From Thamnidium elegans (Eukaryota; Mucoromycota; Mucoromycetes; Mucorales; Mucoraceae): a stretch of 64,000 nucleotides of DNA. The notes below the pieces were generated by a model that was given only the letters and a program-made list of their open reading frames with translations, did no database searches and had not been told where the DNA came from. The stretch spans positions 372,001 to 436,000 of the forward strand of contig JAIXMG010000001.1 of the NCBI GenBank assembly GCA_025201345.1. Direction: 5' to 3'. A program made the position numbers and the translations under genes. Shown here one piece after another: positions 35,089 through 45,894 of the stretch; the first letter of the stretch is position 1; each line of letters opens with the position of its first letter.

Positions 35089-36540
35089 ATGAGTCTTTGG
35101 GCCGACAAGTACAAACCTAAAACATTAGATCAACTGTCCTATCATAAGGATTTATCTAACCACTTGAAAAAGTTGGTGAGTTTTTAAGTGCTGTTTATAT
35201 TGATTCGAGTGTATAATAACCCAGGGCAAATATGTATTTTTTTATGTAGGCCCATTCAGATAACTTTCCTCATATGCTATTTTATGGACCTTCTGGTGCT
35301 GGCAAAAAGACTCGTATCACAGCTGTATTGAGAGAAATTTATGGCCCTTCTGTTGATAAACTTAAGGTCGATCAACGTCAATTCATTTCTACCTCAAACC
35401 GTAAAATGTTGTTTACAGTCGTGTCAAGTAACTTCCATTTAGAGTTAAATCCAAGGTAACGTATTTTTTTAAAGAAGAATATAGATTAGTCGAGAAAATA
35501 TTTAGACGTGTATTTTTATAGTGATTTAGGAATGTACGATCGTGTTATTGTGCAAGATGTCATCAAGAGTATTGCTCAGTCTCAACAAATCGATCCTAAC
35601 GCCAGACATCAATTTAAGGGTACATATATATATATATGTATATATTAAAAGTAAATAGCATAAAATAATCTAAACCAATATATGTAGTTGTTATTATTGA
35701 TCAAGCCGATGAGTTAACCAGAGAAGCTCAAGCAGCTCTTCGTAGAACAATGGAAAAATATACATCTACAATGCGTTTAATTCTTTGTTGTAACAGTCTC
35801 AGTAGAATTATTGCACCTGTTCGATCTCGTTGTTTATTAATGCGTGTCGGAAGACCCGAAGTACCTGAAGTTGTTCGTGTTCTTCAAGATGTATCTTCAA
35901 AAGAAGGATTTGAATTACCGAGCGAATTGGCAAGTAAAATTGCTGAACATGCTGAACGAAACTTGAGAGCAGCCATGTTATCGTTAGAGAGTACAGCCGT
36001 TAAACAGTAAGATACCGCCTACATATAGATAAATATTACAAAAGTAATTAACTTTTTTTTTTTTTTTTTTTTTTTTGCTAGTTCTGATTTAACAACTATT
36101 ACACAACCAGAAAGTTTAGATTGGGAAATGGCTATTGCTAGAGTAGCAAAACTAATTTTGGAAGAACAATCACCTGCAAGATTATTAACTGTTCGTTCTC
36201 ATTTATACGATATTATCACTAAATGTATTCAATCATCTATTATTATAAAGAGATTGGCATTTTATCTAACTAGAAATATGGATGAAGAGATGAAATTAAA
36301 GGTCATTGAAAGAGCTGCTTTCCATGTAAGTTTGAATCCGTGTATATAAACATTTAAATAGTAACCAACATAATACAAAAAAAAATAGGAGCATCGTTTA
36401 CGTTTAGGCGCTAAAGATATCTTTCACTTGGAAGCATTTGTGGCCAATGTAATGAGCATGTACAAAAGGTAAAACTATATATCTATTTATATTATTATCT
36501 AGCTGACGTATTTATTAATAGACATTTGAACCAAATGTAA
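35089..36540 (+). CDS. RFC3: Replication factor C subunit 3 (clamp loader)
   Basis: Seven exons (35089-35175, 35250-35455, 35522-35619, 35688-36006, 36082-36325, 36389-36468, 36522-36540) encode 350 residues. MSLWADKYKPKTLDQL and the Walker A variant GPSGAGKKT (residues 42-50) identify the RFC3 (yeast Rfc5) subunit. VVIIDQADELTREAQAALRRTME and the SRC segment APVRSRCLLMRV follow, then the C-terminal helical collar. The RFC complex loads PCNA on DNA. The last splice is my choice: reading straight through gives a stop at 36472 after YKR, while the GTAAAA...CTGAC...AATAG intron adds HLNQM, bringing length near the human 356. Either way the gene ends within 100 nt of convergent KEI1. Confidence 0.93.
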
Positions 36541-36567
36541 TATATAAAAAGTAATAAAAAAAAATTA

Positions 36568-37376
36568 TTATTGTCGTTTGTCATCATATTCTTCATCTTC
36601 ATCGTATGCAACGTTTAATTCTTCATCAATTGCAGCAGCGACTTTAGAATATTGTGTTTTACCCAGCGAGTAATAGTATTGAGTAAGCACAATGGCAAAG
36701 TAAAACTATTACAATAAATAGGTTAGTATATATAATATACGTCATTTATTTTTATTTGTACTTTACGTGAGTGACTCGAATAAGACCCAAAAACACAATG
36801 CTGACAATACTCTCTGCTCTAAAAGTATCATCATGTTGTTGTGTTTCTTCCAATTTTCCAGCTAATTCAGGTAAACTATGATCAGTATAAAGGAACCATT
36901 GAATTGCAAGATAAATCGTTGTCATTGTGCTGATAACGAAATCCCCCCAATAAAAAAGTGCGAATGAACGGATAAAACTGTATTTGTCCTAAATAAAGTA
37001 ATTAAAAAAAAATTGCTTCATCTCGCTTTTTTTTTTATAGTTACATTATGAATGCCATAAAGACCTGCAGAGAATATACCCAACGCTAAAAGTGAATAGA
37101 CATGAATACAAACTACAACTGGTTCGCTATAGTCTAATGATATAAGTCCATAAAATCCAGATAATTTATTGATCTAAGCAAAAAAAAAAAAAAAAAAAAA
37201 AAGTAACATGAGCTCATGACATTAAACAAAAAGGTTAAATTCAACTTACAAGACCAATAATGGTTATAAGATAAACTCCTATTATATACATGAGCTTACT
37301 GAAACTTTTATTTAATACATTGATATTTCAATTTACCTGTTTTTAAAGGCATAAAGCAACAATGAGATAGTGTCAT
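36568..37376 (-). CDS. KEI1: Inositol phosphorylceramide synthase regulatory subunit Kei1-like
   Basis: Five exons (37376-37337, 37278-37250, 37173-37045, 36988-36767, 36705-36568) give 185 residues with about four membrane spans. The family hallmark is the N-terminal FMPLKTG followed by a span and INKLSGFYGLI; the rest is hydrophobic, with DFVISTIMTTIYLAIQW, and ends in an acidic cytosolic-type tail (YDEDEEYDDKRQ). Kei1 is required for activity and Golgi localisation of Aur1, the inositol phosphorylceramide synthase of fungal sphingolipid synthesis. Exon 2 is only 29 nt. No Kex2-site cleavage loop, known in the yeast protein, is evident. The 3' end lies about 27 nt from that of RFC3. Confidence 0.82.
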
Positions 37377-38351
37377 GTTTCGTTTCAAAAAAAAAAGGAC
37401 CAAGGAAAAAAGGGATAATTTACTACCAGTTCTTGGTTTCCTTGTAAATATATACGGGATTTCGGTCAATTATAAAACCGAGCCCGTTTTAGGAGAGCCA
37501 ATCATAGTACCTCAATAACTGTAAAAGCGCACTACAATAAAAAAAATGTAAATATCGCATTAAACAGCTACAATGATATTAGACCGCAAGAGATGGTTAC
37601 ATAGATAGCTGACTGTGTTTCGATATATATATATATATATATATTGTTATTAAACTTCTAATTGAGCTAGTTATTACTTAGATCAAGACTTTAAAATATA
37701 GTGAGTGATTTTTTTTTTCTTTAGCAAATATTCATAATTTTGTTTTTTTATATGAGAGGAATTGTAAATGACGCTGGAAATGTTTTCTGATTTTTAACAG
37801 CAATAAAAGCAAAATTCGCAGTGATATCTGTGTTCGTAATCCCTGCGAAAAAAAAAAAAAAAAAAAATTTCATTTTACGAATATTTCTTTAATATTTGAT
37901 ATCGATAACATATTCCACATTAATCTGTATTATATGACTTGGATCCAAAAATGGGGGGGGGGTTTTTTTTCGGTTATCATAGTTACAAAGGAATACGTAC
38001 ATATATATGTGTACTTACTTCTCTATTAGTTTGCGAAAGAACTTCTTTACGGAGTTTTCACAATACATTCTATTGTCTTTTACCTTTACCTTATCCTTTA
38101 TATATTTCTTAATAGCGCTTTATTTTACCTACATCTGTAACACCTTCACCTTTTAAAGTACGTATACACGGGTAAAGTTTATATAACCAACGCTCAATAT
38201 AGTTTTTTTTTTCTCGTGCACTTTTTGCTGAGCCGTTGTAGTTACTTTCAGAAACTGAATATATATAAATAAGAATGAGTACCACGAACTCTGTTTTACT
38301 TTTCTCTTATTTTATACCTACATACCTGTGCTATTTCTATAAAATAATACA
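37377..38351. other. Intergenic, nothing recognised
   Basis: About 975 bp upstream of KEI1 with (TA)n at about 37624-37644, an A run (about 37848-37866) and a G9 run at 37952-37961. An out-of-frame ATG at 38276 opens a short hydrophobic peptide upstream of the next ORF. No gene supported. Confidence 0.5.
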
Positions 38352-38705
38352 ATGGAACAATCAGAACTTAACTCAAACGACATAATTAGGATTGTATACA
38401 CGGATAAGATTTCTCGACCAGGGTTCTGTATTGGTGATGGATATAGCGTATTTACAAAGAACGAAACAATGATTTGTGGGCTCAAGAATATAAACATGGT
38501 AAATGATTGCTTAAAATATGAAAATGGCACCCTGGGATACCATGTTGACAATACACTTATTCTTCCCTGCGCAGTCATCCTGATGCAAGATCGAATTGTT
38601 ATGGATTCGTTGCCGATTACTAGTGGAAGTAATTACCAATCACCTAATTTTAGTATATTGTTTATTTCAATGATAGCTTTATTTATTTTTTACTTGAAGC
38701 GCTAA
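38352..38705 (+). CDS. Hypothetical membrane-anchored small protein
   Basis: An uninterrupted 117-residue frame. Most of it is polar, with four Cys (FCIGDG, MICGL, DCLKYENGT, LPCAV) and two N-glycosylation-like sites (KNET, ENGT). It ends in a hydrophobic segment plus KR (SILFISMIALFIFYLKR), so it could be a C-terminally anchored membrane protein or a GPI precursor. No signal peptide precedes it in frame, but an upstream ATG at 38276 opens a hydrophobic peptide in another frame, so a missed intron or frameshift is possible. I recognise no family. Confidence 0.4.
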   Translation: MEQSELNSNDIIRIVYTDKISRPGFCIGDGYSVFTKNETMICGLKNINMVNDCLKYENGTLGYHVDNTLILPCAVILMQDRIVMDSLPITSGSNYQSPNFSILFISMIALFIFYLKR

Positions 38706-39037
38706 AAGACATTCTAATTAACCTAATAAATATTCTTGGGGGAAAAAGTCCCTCATCTTTATTTCTGTCTTTTTTTTTTTTTTTTTTTTTTTTTTTACGA
38801 GGTACGGTAAGCGAATTTATTCATCTTATGTAAAACCTCGGACTATTGGTATTACAATTTAACTTTTCAGAAGAAGAGGAAAGTGATACCCTACGTATTA
38901 CTGTTTAATATTCATAACAAGATCAAACACGTAGCACGAATTTTCTGAGGTTCAAATTACACCGGAAGTAAGGTATATATTTTCGATCCAAGTGTTTTTT
39001 TTTCTCGTTATCTTTTTTTCCCTCAACCAAAAAAAAA
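38706..39037. promoter_or_regulatory. Spacer with T tract upstream of the deaminase gene
   Basis: About 330 bp with a long T run (about 38770-38797). It presumably contains the promoter of the deaminase gene; no element recognised. Confidence 0.4.
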
Positions 39038-39917
39038 ATGAAGTTATTTTCCGCTGCTATTTTATATCTTGCATATTTTAATTATGCCTCTGCTACTGAT
39101 TGTCAAGGACTTGAAAGTACAAAGGCAGTAGACGAATGCTATATGAAAATTGCATTAGATTATGCTTTAATTCATAACCCAGGTTTTCCCTTTGGCGCCT
39201 TAATTGTTGATCATACTAAAAATGATATATCTTGCTATGGCGCTAATTCAAACAAAAAAAACAAGCTATTGCACGGTGAAACTGCTGCTTTCTGGAAGTA
39301 AGTAATCAAATAAAAAAGGAGACAGACATACTAATGCGTTATTTAGCTGTACCGAATTGTATCCTTCGCCTACTCAAGATGATATGTTTAATCCTGGTTT
39401 AGATTGGTCTCATCAAACCCTTTATACTACAGGAGAGCCAGTAAGTATATATATGTATATATATATATATTTTACAAAAGTACATGTATATTTACTAACT
39501 GCTATACAAGTGCCCCATGTGTGCTTCTCAAAGTATTTATCGTGGTGTACACCGAGTTGTTTGGGGTACGTCAATTCCAGATATTAATAAAAGCGGACGT
39601 CAGCAATTGATGATTAGCATGTAAGTGTTATTTCTTCAAATTCTACTTTTTAAAAGTATTTACTTTTTTTCTTAAAAAGGCACGATGTAGTAGCTTCTGC
39701 TAAGATTGGTGCAAACCTTCCCAACCCAGAAGTCCCCATTTTAGAAGGGGGTGTGCTAAAAGATGCATGCGATCATGCATTTTGGTGTGCATTTTCTGTA
39801 TTTCGCGATCAAGAATACTATGCTGCTATGAACAAGGATGGTCTTGAAGCCTATATCACAGATCGTAATACTCGATTCCCGTGCAAAGATGTACCAGAAG
39901 GTCACGATGAACTCTAA
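39038..39917 (+). CDS. ER-targeted nucleoside/cytidine-deaminase-fold protein
   Basis: Four exons (39038-39297, 39347-39440, 39511-39620, 39680-39917) encode 233 residues. The zinc-deaminase signature is complete: HGETAAF (His79, Glu81) and, across intron 2, EPCPMCASQS (Cys119, Cys122), followed by the usual VHRVVWGTSIPDI. FPFGALIVD and TLYTTGEP are also family-typical of guanine-deaminase/TadA-like enzymes, which hydrolyse amino groups of bases or nucleosides. Unusually, it starts with a clear signal peptide (MKLFSAAILYLAYFNYASA) and ends in HDEL, the classical ER-retrieval signal. Both were read directly from the sequence. The enzyme therefore appears to reside in the ER lumen, where no substrate is obvious. 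The exact substrate class is not inferable. Confidence 0.88.
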
Positions 39918-40001
39918 AAAAAATAATTTTGTATTATGGTGAACAGCTACTCCATATAAAATCACGCTGTATATATTTCTTTGGCTTACAGCTACTGCCA
40001 C

Positions 40002-40048
<47 letters not shown>

Positions 40049-40454
40049 GCTGTATATATAAAACCTAAATAAAATCCTTTTGTCAATTTAAAAATCTTTT
40101 CGTTTCATGTTATTAAACCATGTGATCATAATCAGGTGTATATTTGGAGTATAGACGGTATTTTCGAGATAGTAGAGTAGTAATAATCATTATCTTATTG
40201 TGTCACATCATTTATGTTTATCTATTTATGAGATTCCCCATTGTCTATCAGAATTATGCGTACATGGTTTATCGTTGTGAAATTATCATTGTTGTTATCA
40301 GCACCCATTTTTTTTTTTTTTTTTTTTTTTTTACGAATAAAAGTATTTATCTTTTTATCCAGATAACACTTTTTTTTCCCCCGTACTTTTTATTATAAAA
40401 GGGAGCAAGTTAATCCAAAAAAAAAAAAGATATATATATACAAAAGATAAAAGT
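39918..40454. other. Intergenic between deaminase and oxygenase
   Basis: About 540 bp. It contains the poly(A)-tailed repeat-flanked insertion described separately and a T run at about 40308-40332. A short hydrophobic frame at 40144-40398 is not convincing as a gene. Confidence 0.5.
39964..40059 (+). repeat. Retroposon-like insertion: direct repeat, 31-bp body, 40 A
   Basis: ACGCTGTATATAT occurs at 39964-39976 and again at 40047-40059. Between the copies lie about 31 bp (TTCTTTGGCTTACAGCTACT...) followed by an uninterrupted run of 40 A at 40008-40047. A 12-13 bp direct repeat bracketing a poly(A)-tailed insert is the arrangement left by target-primed reverse transcription. A tandem duplication with A-tract expansion is an alternative. 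Confidence 0.5.
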
Positions 40455-41558
40455 ATGTCTACTATTACTTCTGCTGCTGCTGCCTCTGCTAGTATTGCTA
40501 GTACTCAACGAGACTTTATTCGTGTTGATTTATCTAATTACGAAACTCGTCAAGAAGAAATTACCAAGACTATTATGGAAGCTTCCACAGGCCAAGGTTT
40601 CTTTTATGGTAATTCTTTTTTTTTTTAAAAAAGAAACCGCAAAAACCGAAAAAACTAACCTGATTTATTTTTTCAAAAAGTTGTTAATCACGGTATTGAA
40701 ATCCAAGACATTCGCAGTATGTTTGAAGCCAGTCATGATTTCTTTGCATTAGACGACCAAATCAAAAGCCAGTACCCTATTGATGTGAGCCGAAATGCAG
40801 GTTGGGAAAAACTAGCCCAAATCCGACCTTCTACAGGCGTAGCCGACCTTAAAGAGTCTATGCAACTCGGCTTTCATAACAATGAAGATCTCTGGCCCAC
40901 GCTAGACCATGCACCCACCTTTCGGCCCACCGCAGAAAGGTTTATGCACCAATGCAACGACGTTTCTACCAAGCTATTAACATGCTTAGCACTTGGCCTC
41001 GGGTTCCAATCCGATTTCTTTACCAAATGCCACGATGTAACACAACCCGACTGCCTAAACACGTTGCGCTGTCTCCATTATCACGATATTACGGGCCAAG
41101 TTTTCCCGCCAGAGTACTGGCGTGCAGGTGCACATACTGATTTCGATACCTTGACTTTATTGTTTCAACGGCCAGGCGAGAACGGCTTGGAGGTGTGTCC
41201 TGGTCGTGAGGCATCCACCGAGTTTGGACACGGCGATGCCTGGACGGCAGTGTCACCAACTGAAGGAGACATTGTGTGTAATATTGGAGATATGATTATG
41301 CGTTGGTCTGACGATAAACTAAAAAGTAATTTTCATCGTGTTCGTGCTCCGGTTGTTGGCGAGTATCAAGGTCCACGCTACTCGATTGCTTATTTCAACC
41401 AAGCCAACTCATCGGCTATCATTCAAGGTCGTACACGTTACCCTGAACCTATTACTGCAGGGGAGTTTATAAAGTTGGCCATGGAAAGAAACTACCGTGC
41501 ACTTGAGGAGTTGAAAACTAAAAAGGAGTCTTTTGGTGTTCAACATACTAGTACTTAA
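40455..41558 (+). CDS. 2-oxoglutarate/Fe(II)-dependent dioxygenase (isopenicillin-N-synthase-like)
   Basis: Two exons (40455-40608, 40681-41558) give 343 residues. DIOX_N region: FIRVDLSNYE, then GQGFFYVVNHGI. The catalytic jelly roll keeps the iron triad HTDFD (His203, Asp205) and NFHRV (His270) and the 2-oxoglutarate arginine in PRYS (Arg284), with GDMIMRWSDDKLKS between. Family members oxidise small molecules; in fungi they often serve secondary metabolism or flavonoid-type or gibberellin-like substrates, so no specific substrate is claimed. No targeting signal is seen. Exon 2 is noticeably richer in G and C (many GCC, CCC, GGC codons at 40800-41250) than its neighbours, which might reflect transfer or high expression. 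Confidence 0.9.
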
Positions 41559-42368
41559 TTTTTCTTTCTCTGCAAAGAGAATAAGGAGTTACTGTATTAT
41601 ATAGAACATGGCTTATTCTTCCCTTTTTTGAACATTTCTTTGCAGAGAGGAAACTATATTGCGGTGCAGCCAAATCCGCTTAAAAAACCTGTGTAAATAA
41701 ATAAAATTCTTTTATAAATAATATGAGAGGGCACGGTCTATTTTTACAAAACTAGAGTGAATTCTTTGACAATCACATTCTTGACACGCACACATAACAA
41801 ACCTGTGTGTTTTTTTTAGGGTTTCTGATGTGTCACATTTATTTAAATCAAGTGCCACCAATATTAGAGCAGCACTTTTAACCCCTTGCGCCACCCTCTG
41901 CAGTTTTAAATACACATATCTTAGATCTTATTTTATACTAGTCCACTTGACATACGAAACCAAAACAAAAAAGGTCGAAATTAAAAAGGGTAGAACTATT
42001 TTATATTTATCCGTAGTTTTTTGTCTTACTCAATTTAGATGAATGTTATTTTACGCGCTCTGCCTCTATATTATAGTTGTACTGTAACTCAGAATCGGGA
42101 TTGCCATCCATATAAGTTCCCTTTTTTTTTATTTTATATATATATATTACATGTGTGATATACCAGCATCGAAAAATATATAATTTCAATTTCAATTGAT
42201 ATTAAGGCTTTTGATACATTTATCTGTAGTTTCAAAGAGAAACTGCTGCTCTGAACAGTTCTTATGACGTCATGACCAACTGTTGTTACTCTCAACTTTT
42301 TTTTTGTTTGCTTTTTTTTTTTGTCATTAAAACCAACCCATTTTTTTTTTTTTAAGAAAAAAACAAAA
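41559..42368. other. Intergenic, nothing recognised
   Basis: About 810 bp between the oxygenase and SWC4. AT-rich, with T and A tracts near 42296-42366 directly before the SWC4 start. No gene supported. Confidence 0.5.
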
Positions 42369-43617
42369 ATGAGTGGATCTGATATTCGCGACATTTTACA
42401 GATTGGTTCTCCTAGTGAATCAAGTCCAAAGAGATCGAAACCATCAGTTGAAAAAAGACCAGGTAATTTATTTTATTTTTTTCGCAAGAAAAAAAAAAAA
42501 AAATATTGATGAATATTATTAGATGGTATTAGTAGAGAGTTGTATAGTTTAATTGGCGGTGCACCACCAGTTGCGTTTGTTAAGCCTACATTTAAAGCTA
42601 AATTTAAAACCAAAAAGAAGGCAACACCATGGGTTCTTACGCCGTTTTTGAATCCTGCTCGAACAGATGGATTAGTTTTACAACACTGGCTTAAAGCTGA
42701 AGAAGCCGAGGACCAAGGTAATTGTATAGATATACACGTTAAAACAATCTTATTAATGATTTTGATAGAGTATCCGTTTGCCAAATTTAATAAAGTGATT
42801 GATATTATTGAATATACCGAAGATGATTATGAAAAATATTTAACAGGTAAATAAAAAGTTCACAAGGTAAAAAAAAAAAGAGCAAAAAGAGAGAAAAAAA
42901 AAGGATCAAGATACTAAGCGTAAACAATAGACACAGACTGGAGTAAAGAAGAAACGGATTATTTATTTGAACTGTGTCGACAATACGATTTAAGATTTCC
43001 GGTGATTGAAGACAGATATGAATTTGAAAACAAGACGAGAACAATGGAAGATTTAAAGGATAGATATTATTCAGTGTACAGAAAGTTAATATTGCAAGGC
43101 AGAGGGCCTATTTCAAATGATTATATACCTGATAGACAAGCCTTAGTGCAACAATATGCTTATGATAAGAATAAAGAAGTAGAACGAAAGAATGCGTTAA
43201 TCATGTTGATGAACCGTACAAAGGAACAAGTTGAAGAAGAAGAAGCATTGTTTGTTGAAGCTAAACGTATTGAATTAAATGAATCTAGATTGGCAAGAGA
43301 AAGAGAGAGTTTATTGAATTCACTTCAACTGGAACAAATTCAACAAATTCCATCTACACCTAGTACACCACTTCATGGTAATTCACCTACAAGTGCTGGT
43401 GGAGTTTTATCTTCTCCCGGAGGTATCGGAATAACGGGTGGTACAGCGGGAGGAACTCATTCCTCAGAATTAAAGGTATAAAAAAATCACCTTTTGAGCT
43501 CTTTTTTTTTTAGTCGAATGATTAATCTTTTTTTTATTAATGCAGAAAAAGAAAAAGTCAATACACGATGATAAAAAGGGACGTAAACTATCAAGTGCAT
43601 CAAGTAGTATGTTGGAA

Positions 43618-43655
<38 letters not shown>

Positions 43656-44192
43656 TAAAAGTTATAAATAAGATTAATTTAATTTTGAGTAACTAACACT
43701 TATTATTATTGCAAGTAGAAAGCCATGAACATAAAAAAGAGAAGCTTACACCAGGAGTTTATATTCGAAGTCAGAAACTACCAATTGTTAAACCTACTAT
43801 GCAAGCCAAAGTACTTAAAGTATTGGAGGAAATGGGAATTGGTAAGATTATTAGTTTATTATTAAAATTAAATTACTAAGATATATATGTTACTAGGTCC
43901 TAGACCAATTATGCCAACAAATCATGTCTGCCAAAAGTTTGAATTTTTACAAAATTCGATTTTAAACATGTTTGAACTCAAGAAAATTGTTGATAAAACA
44001 GAAGCTGAACACAAGGTTAAAATACAAAAAGGGCGAGATGGCACACCAACCGGAAGGGTAAAATCTTTTTTTTTCTTTTTCTTTTTCTTTATTTTCTTTA
44101 AAAAATGTTATTGATAAACTTTCTTTTTATAGAAACGATCTTCCAGTAATGCCGGCTCAACTAATGGAAATAGGGAAAAGCGAAGAAAGTAA
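42369..44192 (+). CDS. SWC4: SWR1/NuA4 complex subunit Swc4 (DMAP1)
   Basis: Eight exons (42369-42462, 42523-42717, 42769-42846, 42931-43475, 43546-43618, 43716-43841, 43897-44057, 44133-44192) encode 443 residues. Start MSGSDIRDILQIG, RELYSLIGGAPPV, WVLTPFLNPARTDGL, YPFAKFNKVIDIIEYT and the SANT-type segment DTDWSKEETDYLFELCRQYDLRF are diagnostic of DMAP1/Swc4. So is GVYIRSQKLPIVKP near the end. The protein is shared by the SWR1 chromatin remodeller (H2A.Z deposition) and the NuA4 acetyltransferase. A Ser/Pro/Gly-rich insert (about residues 280-310) follows a coiled coil. All seven introns are GT-AG, and one contains an (AAT)n tract. The C-terminus is basic (REKRRK). Confidence 0.94.
43619..43652. 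repeat. (AAT)n microsatellite in SWC4 intron 5
   Basis: About ten AAT units immediately after the donor site of intron 5. Confidence 0.8.
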
Positions 44193-44350
44193 ATAAAAAA
44201 AAAAAAATTTCACCTTTATATATTGTACTACCTTGAACAAAATTTCGTACTTTATAAAAAAAAAAAAAAAAATCTCTTTTTTTTTCCTTCTTTTCTTCTT
44301 TCAAAACTTTTTTTTTTTTCTTTTTTATATATATTTATTTTATTTATTAC

Positions 44351-45894
44351 ATGTCCTTGAAAGAATTACCTTTTCCAAAGGCTTTAAATATAATAAGGCC
44401 TTCTTCACCTTTAATGCAACTACAAGATTCTTCACACTCTTCTTCAACAGCTTCTTCTTCTTCAATTTCAACATTTTCATCATTTTCCAATAATAATAAT
44501 GGTCGAGTACAACCAACAATCATAAATCCTTCTAATTTCGCTTACTTTCAAAATAATTGGGCTTCGTTAAAATCAACCAATACCGTTGGTGTAAATCCTC
44601 ATCGGTTTTTACAAAGACCAAGAAGTAACTCAAGTTTATCAAAATCAACCTTTTTCTCTACTCTATCTATTTCTTCTCATGGTGGTAGTGAAGATGATGA
44701 TGAAGAAGAAGAAGAAGAAGAAGATGAATATGATCTTGACAGTATTGATGGTTTAACTGATCAAGACGATAATGATGATCAAGATGATGATGACTCTGAT
44801 CAAAATGTTTCTGAAGATGAATATGATAATATTGATGATGATGATGATGATGAAATAGGAATATCTACAAAAATTGTCGCTAAAATTAAACATGGAACCA
44901 TCATGAATGGTAAAGGAGAATTTGTTAATAAAGGAAGTGCAGAAGATCAAAATTCTTGGTTAGATGAAGCAAGGGCAAATCGTAAAGTAAGAAACCACTA
45001 CTACTACTACTACTACTATTATGTTTTTTACTTATGTAAACAAAATTAGATTGCCGATCTCGAGATAGAAAAAGCATCTTTGTTAGTATTAAACACAACT
45101 CTGGAAACCAAGCTGCGACAACAAACATCACAGATTGCCGAGCTGCAGAAACGATTACAAATGTAAATGGATTATTTATTAATAAATATTATGTATGCGT
45201 ATGTAACTTAACAAAATAATTATTATATAGGAATGAAGGACCCCTGACACCCGTATCAGACAAACACGTGGATGAGGTTAATATTATTATTATTATTATT
45301 ATTATCTATTACTAACGCCCAATTCATTGTTCTCTCTTGTAATAATAGTCTTTATTATTTGATGATGATGAAACCACAATTGTATCCTCTACAGAAGATG
45401 ATGATATCGAAACTGATCAAGTATTTCAACGTATAAAATCAATGTTGGAAGGTTTAATTTTACAAGCTGAAGTTGCATTACTTCAAAAAACAAAGCAATC
45501 TGGAAAAGTGTTGCAGCAAGATCAATACTTTTTGACAAGAGAAGAAGAAAAAAAGAGAAATGTTGAAGGTATGTTTGTTATATATACATATATACTGTAT
45601 AATTAAAACTAACATTTGGTAGATACATTACATAAATTAACAGTGAGAACATCTCCAATAATATCACCTTCATCCACAAATACAAGAAAACCTCCAACAA
45701 GAAGAGTATCAGATACATCTAAACCATCCAGTGCAAAAATGTCGAGAAATTTATCCCGTAAATCATCGCCTCCAGTCATGGTTTCTACTTCTCCACGACC
45801 TTTTAGTCCTCCACCTACACAACGATCCGCCTCTCCACGATATTCGTCACTATTACGAAAGGCTCAAGATCTCGATAAACCAAAGTGGGTTTAA
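44351..45894 (+). CDS. Hypothetical acidic coiled-coil protein
   Basis: Five exons (44351-44986, 45050-45162, 45231-45276, 45349-45568, 45623-45894) join to 428 residues without frame break. Parts: a Ser/Asn-rich N-terminus; a dense Asp/Glu block (about residues 115-180, from GAT/GAA repeats); a conserved-looking segment (KIVAKIKHGTIMNGKGEFVNKG); a leucine-rich coiled coil across exons 1-2 (NSWLDEARANRKIADLEIEKASLL...); another helix (FQRIKSMLEGLILQAEVALLQ); and a Ser/Pro/Arg-rich C-terminal tail. I recognise no family. The layout suggests a cytoplasmic scaffold or cortical protein, which is a guess. It lies 159 bp downstream of SWC4 on the same strand. Confidence 0.72.
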
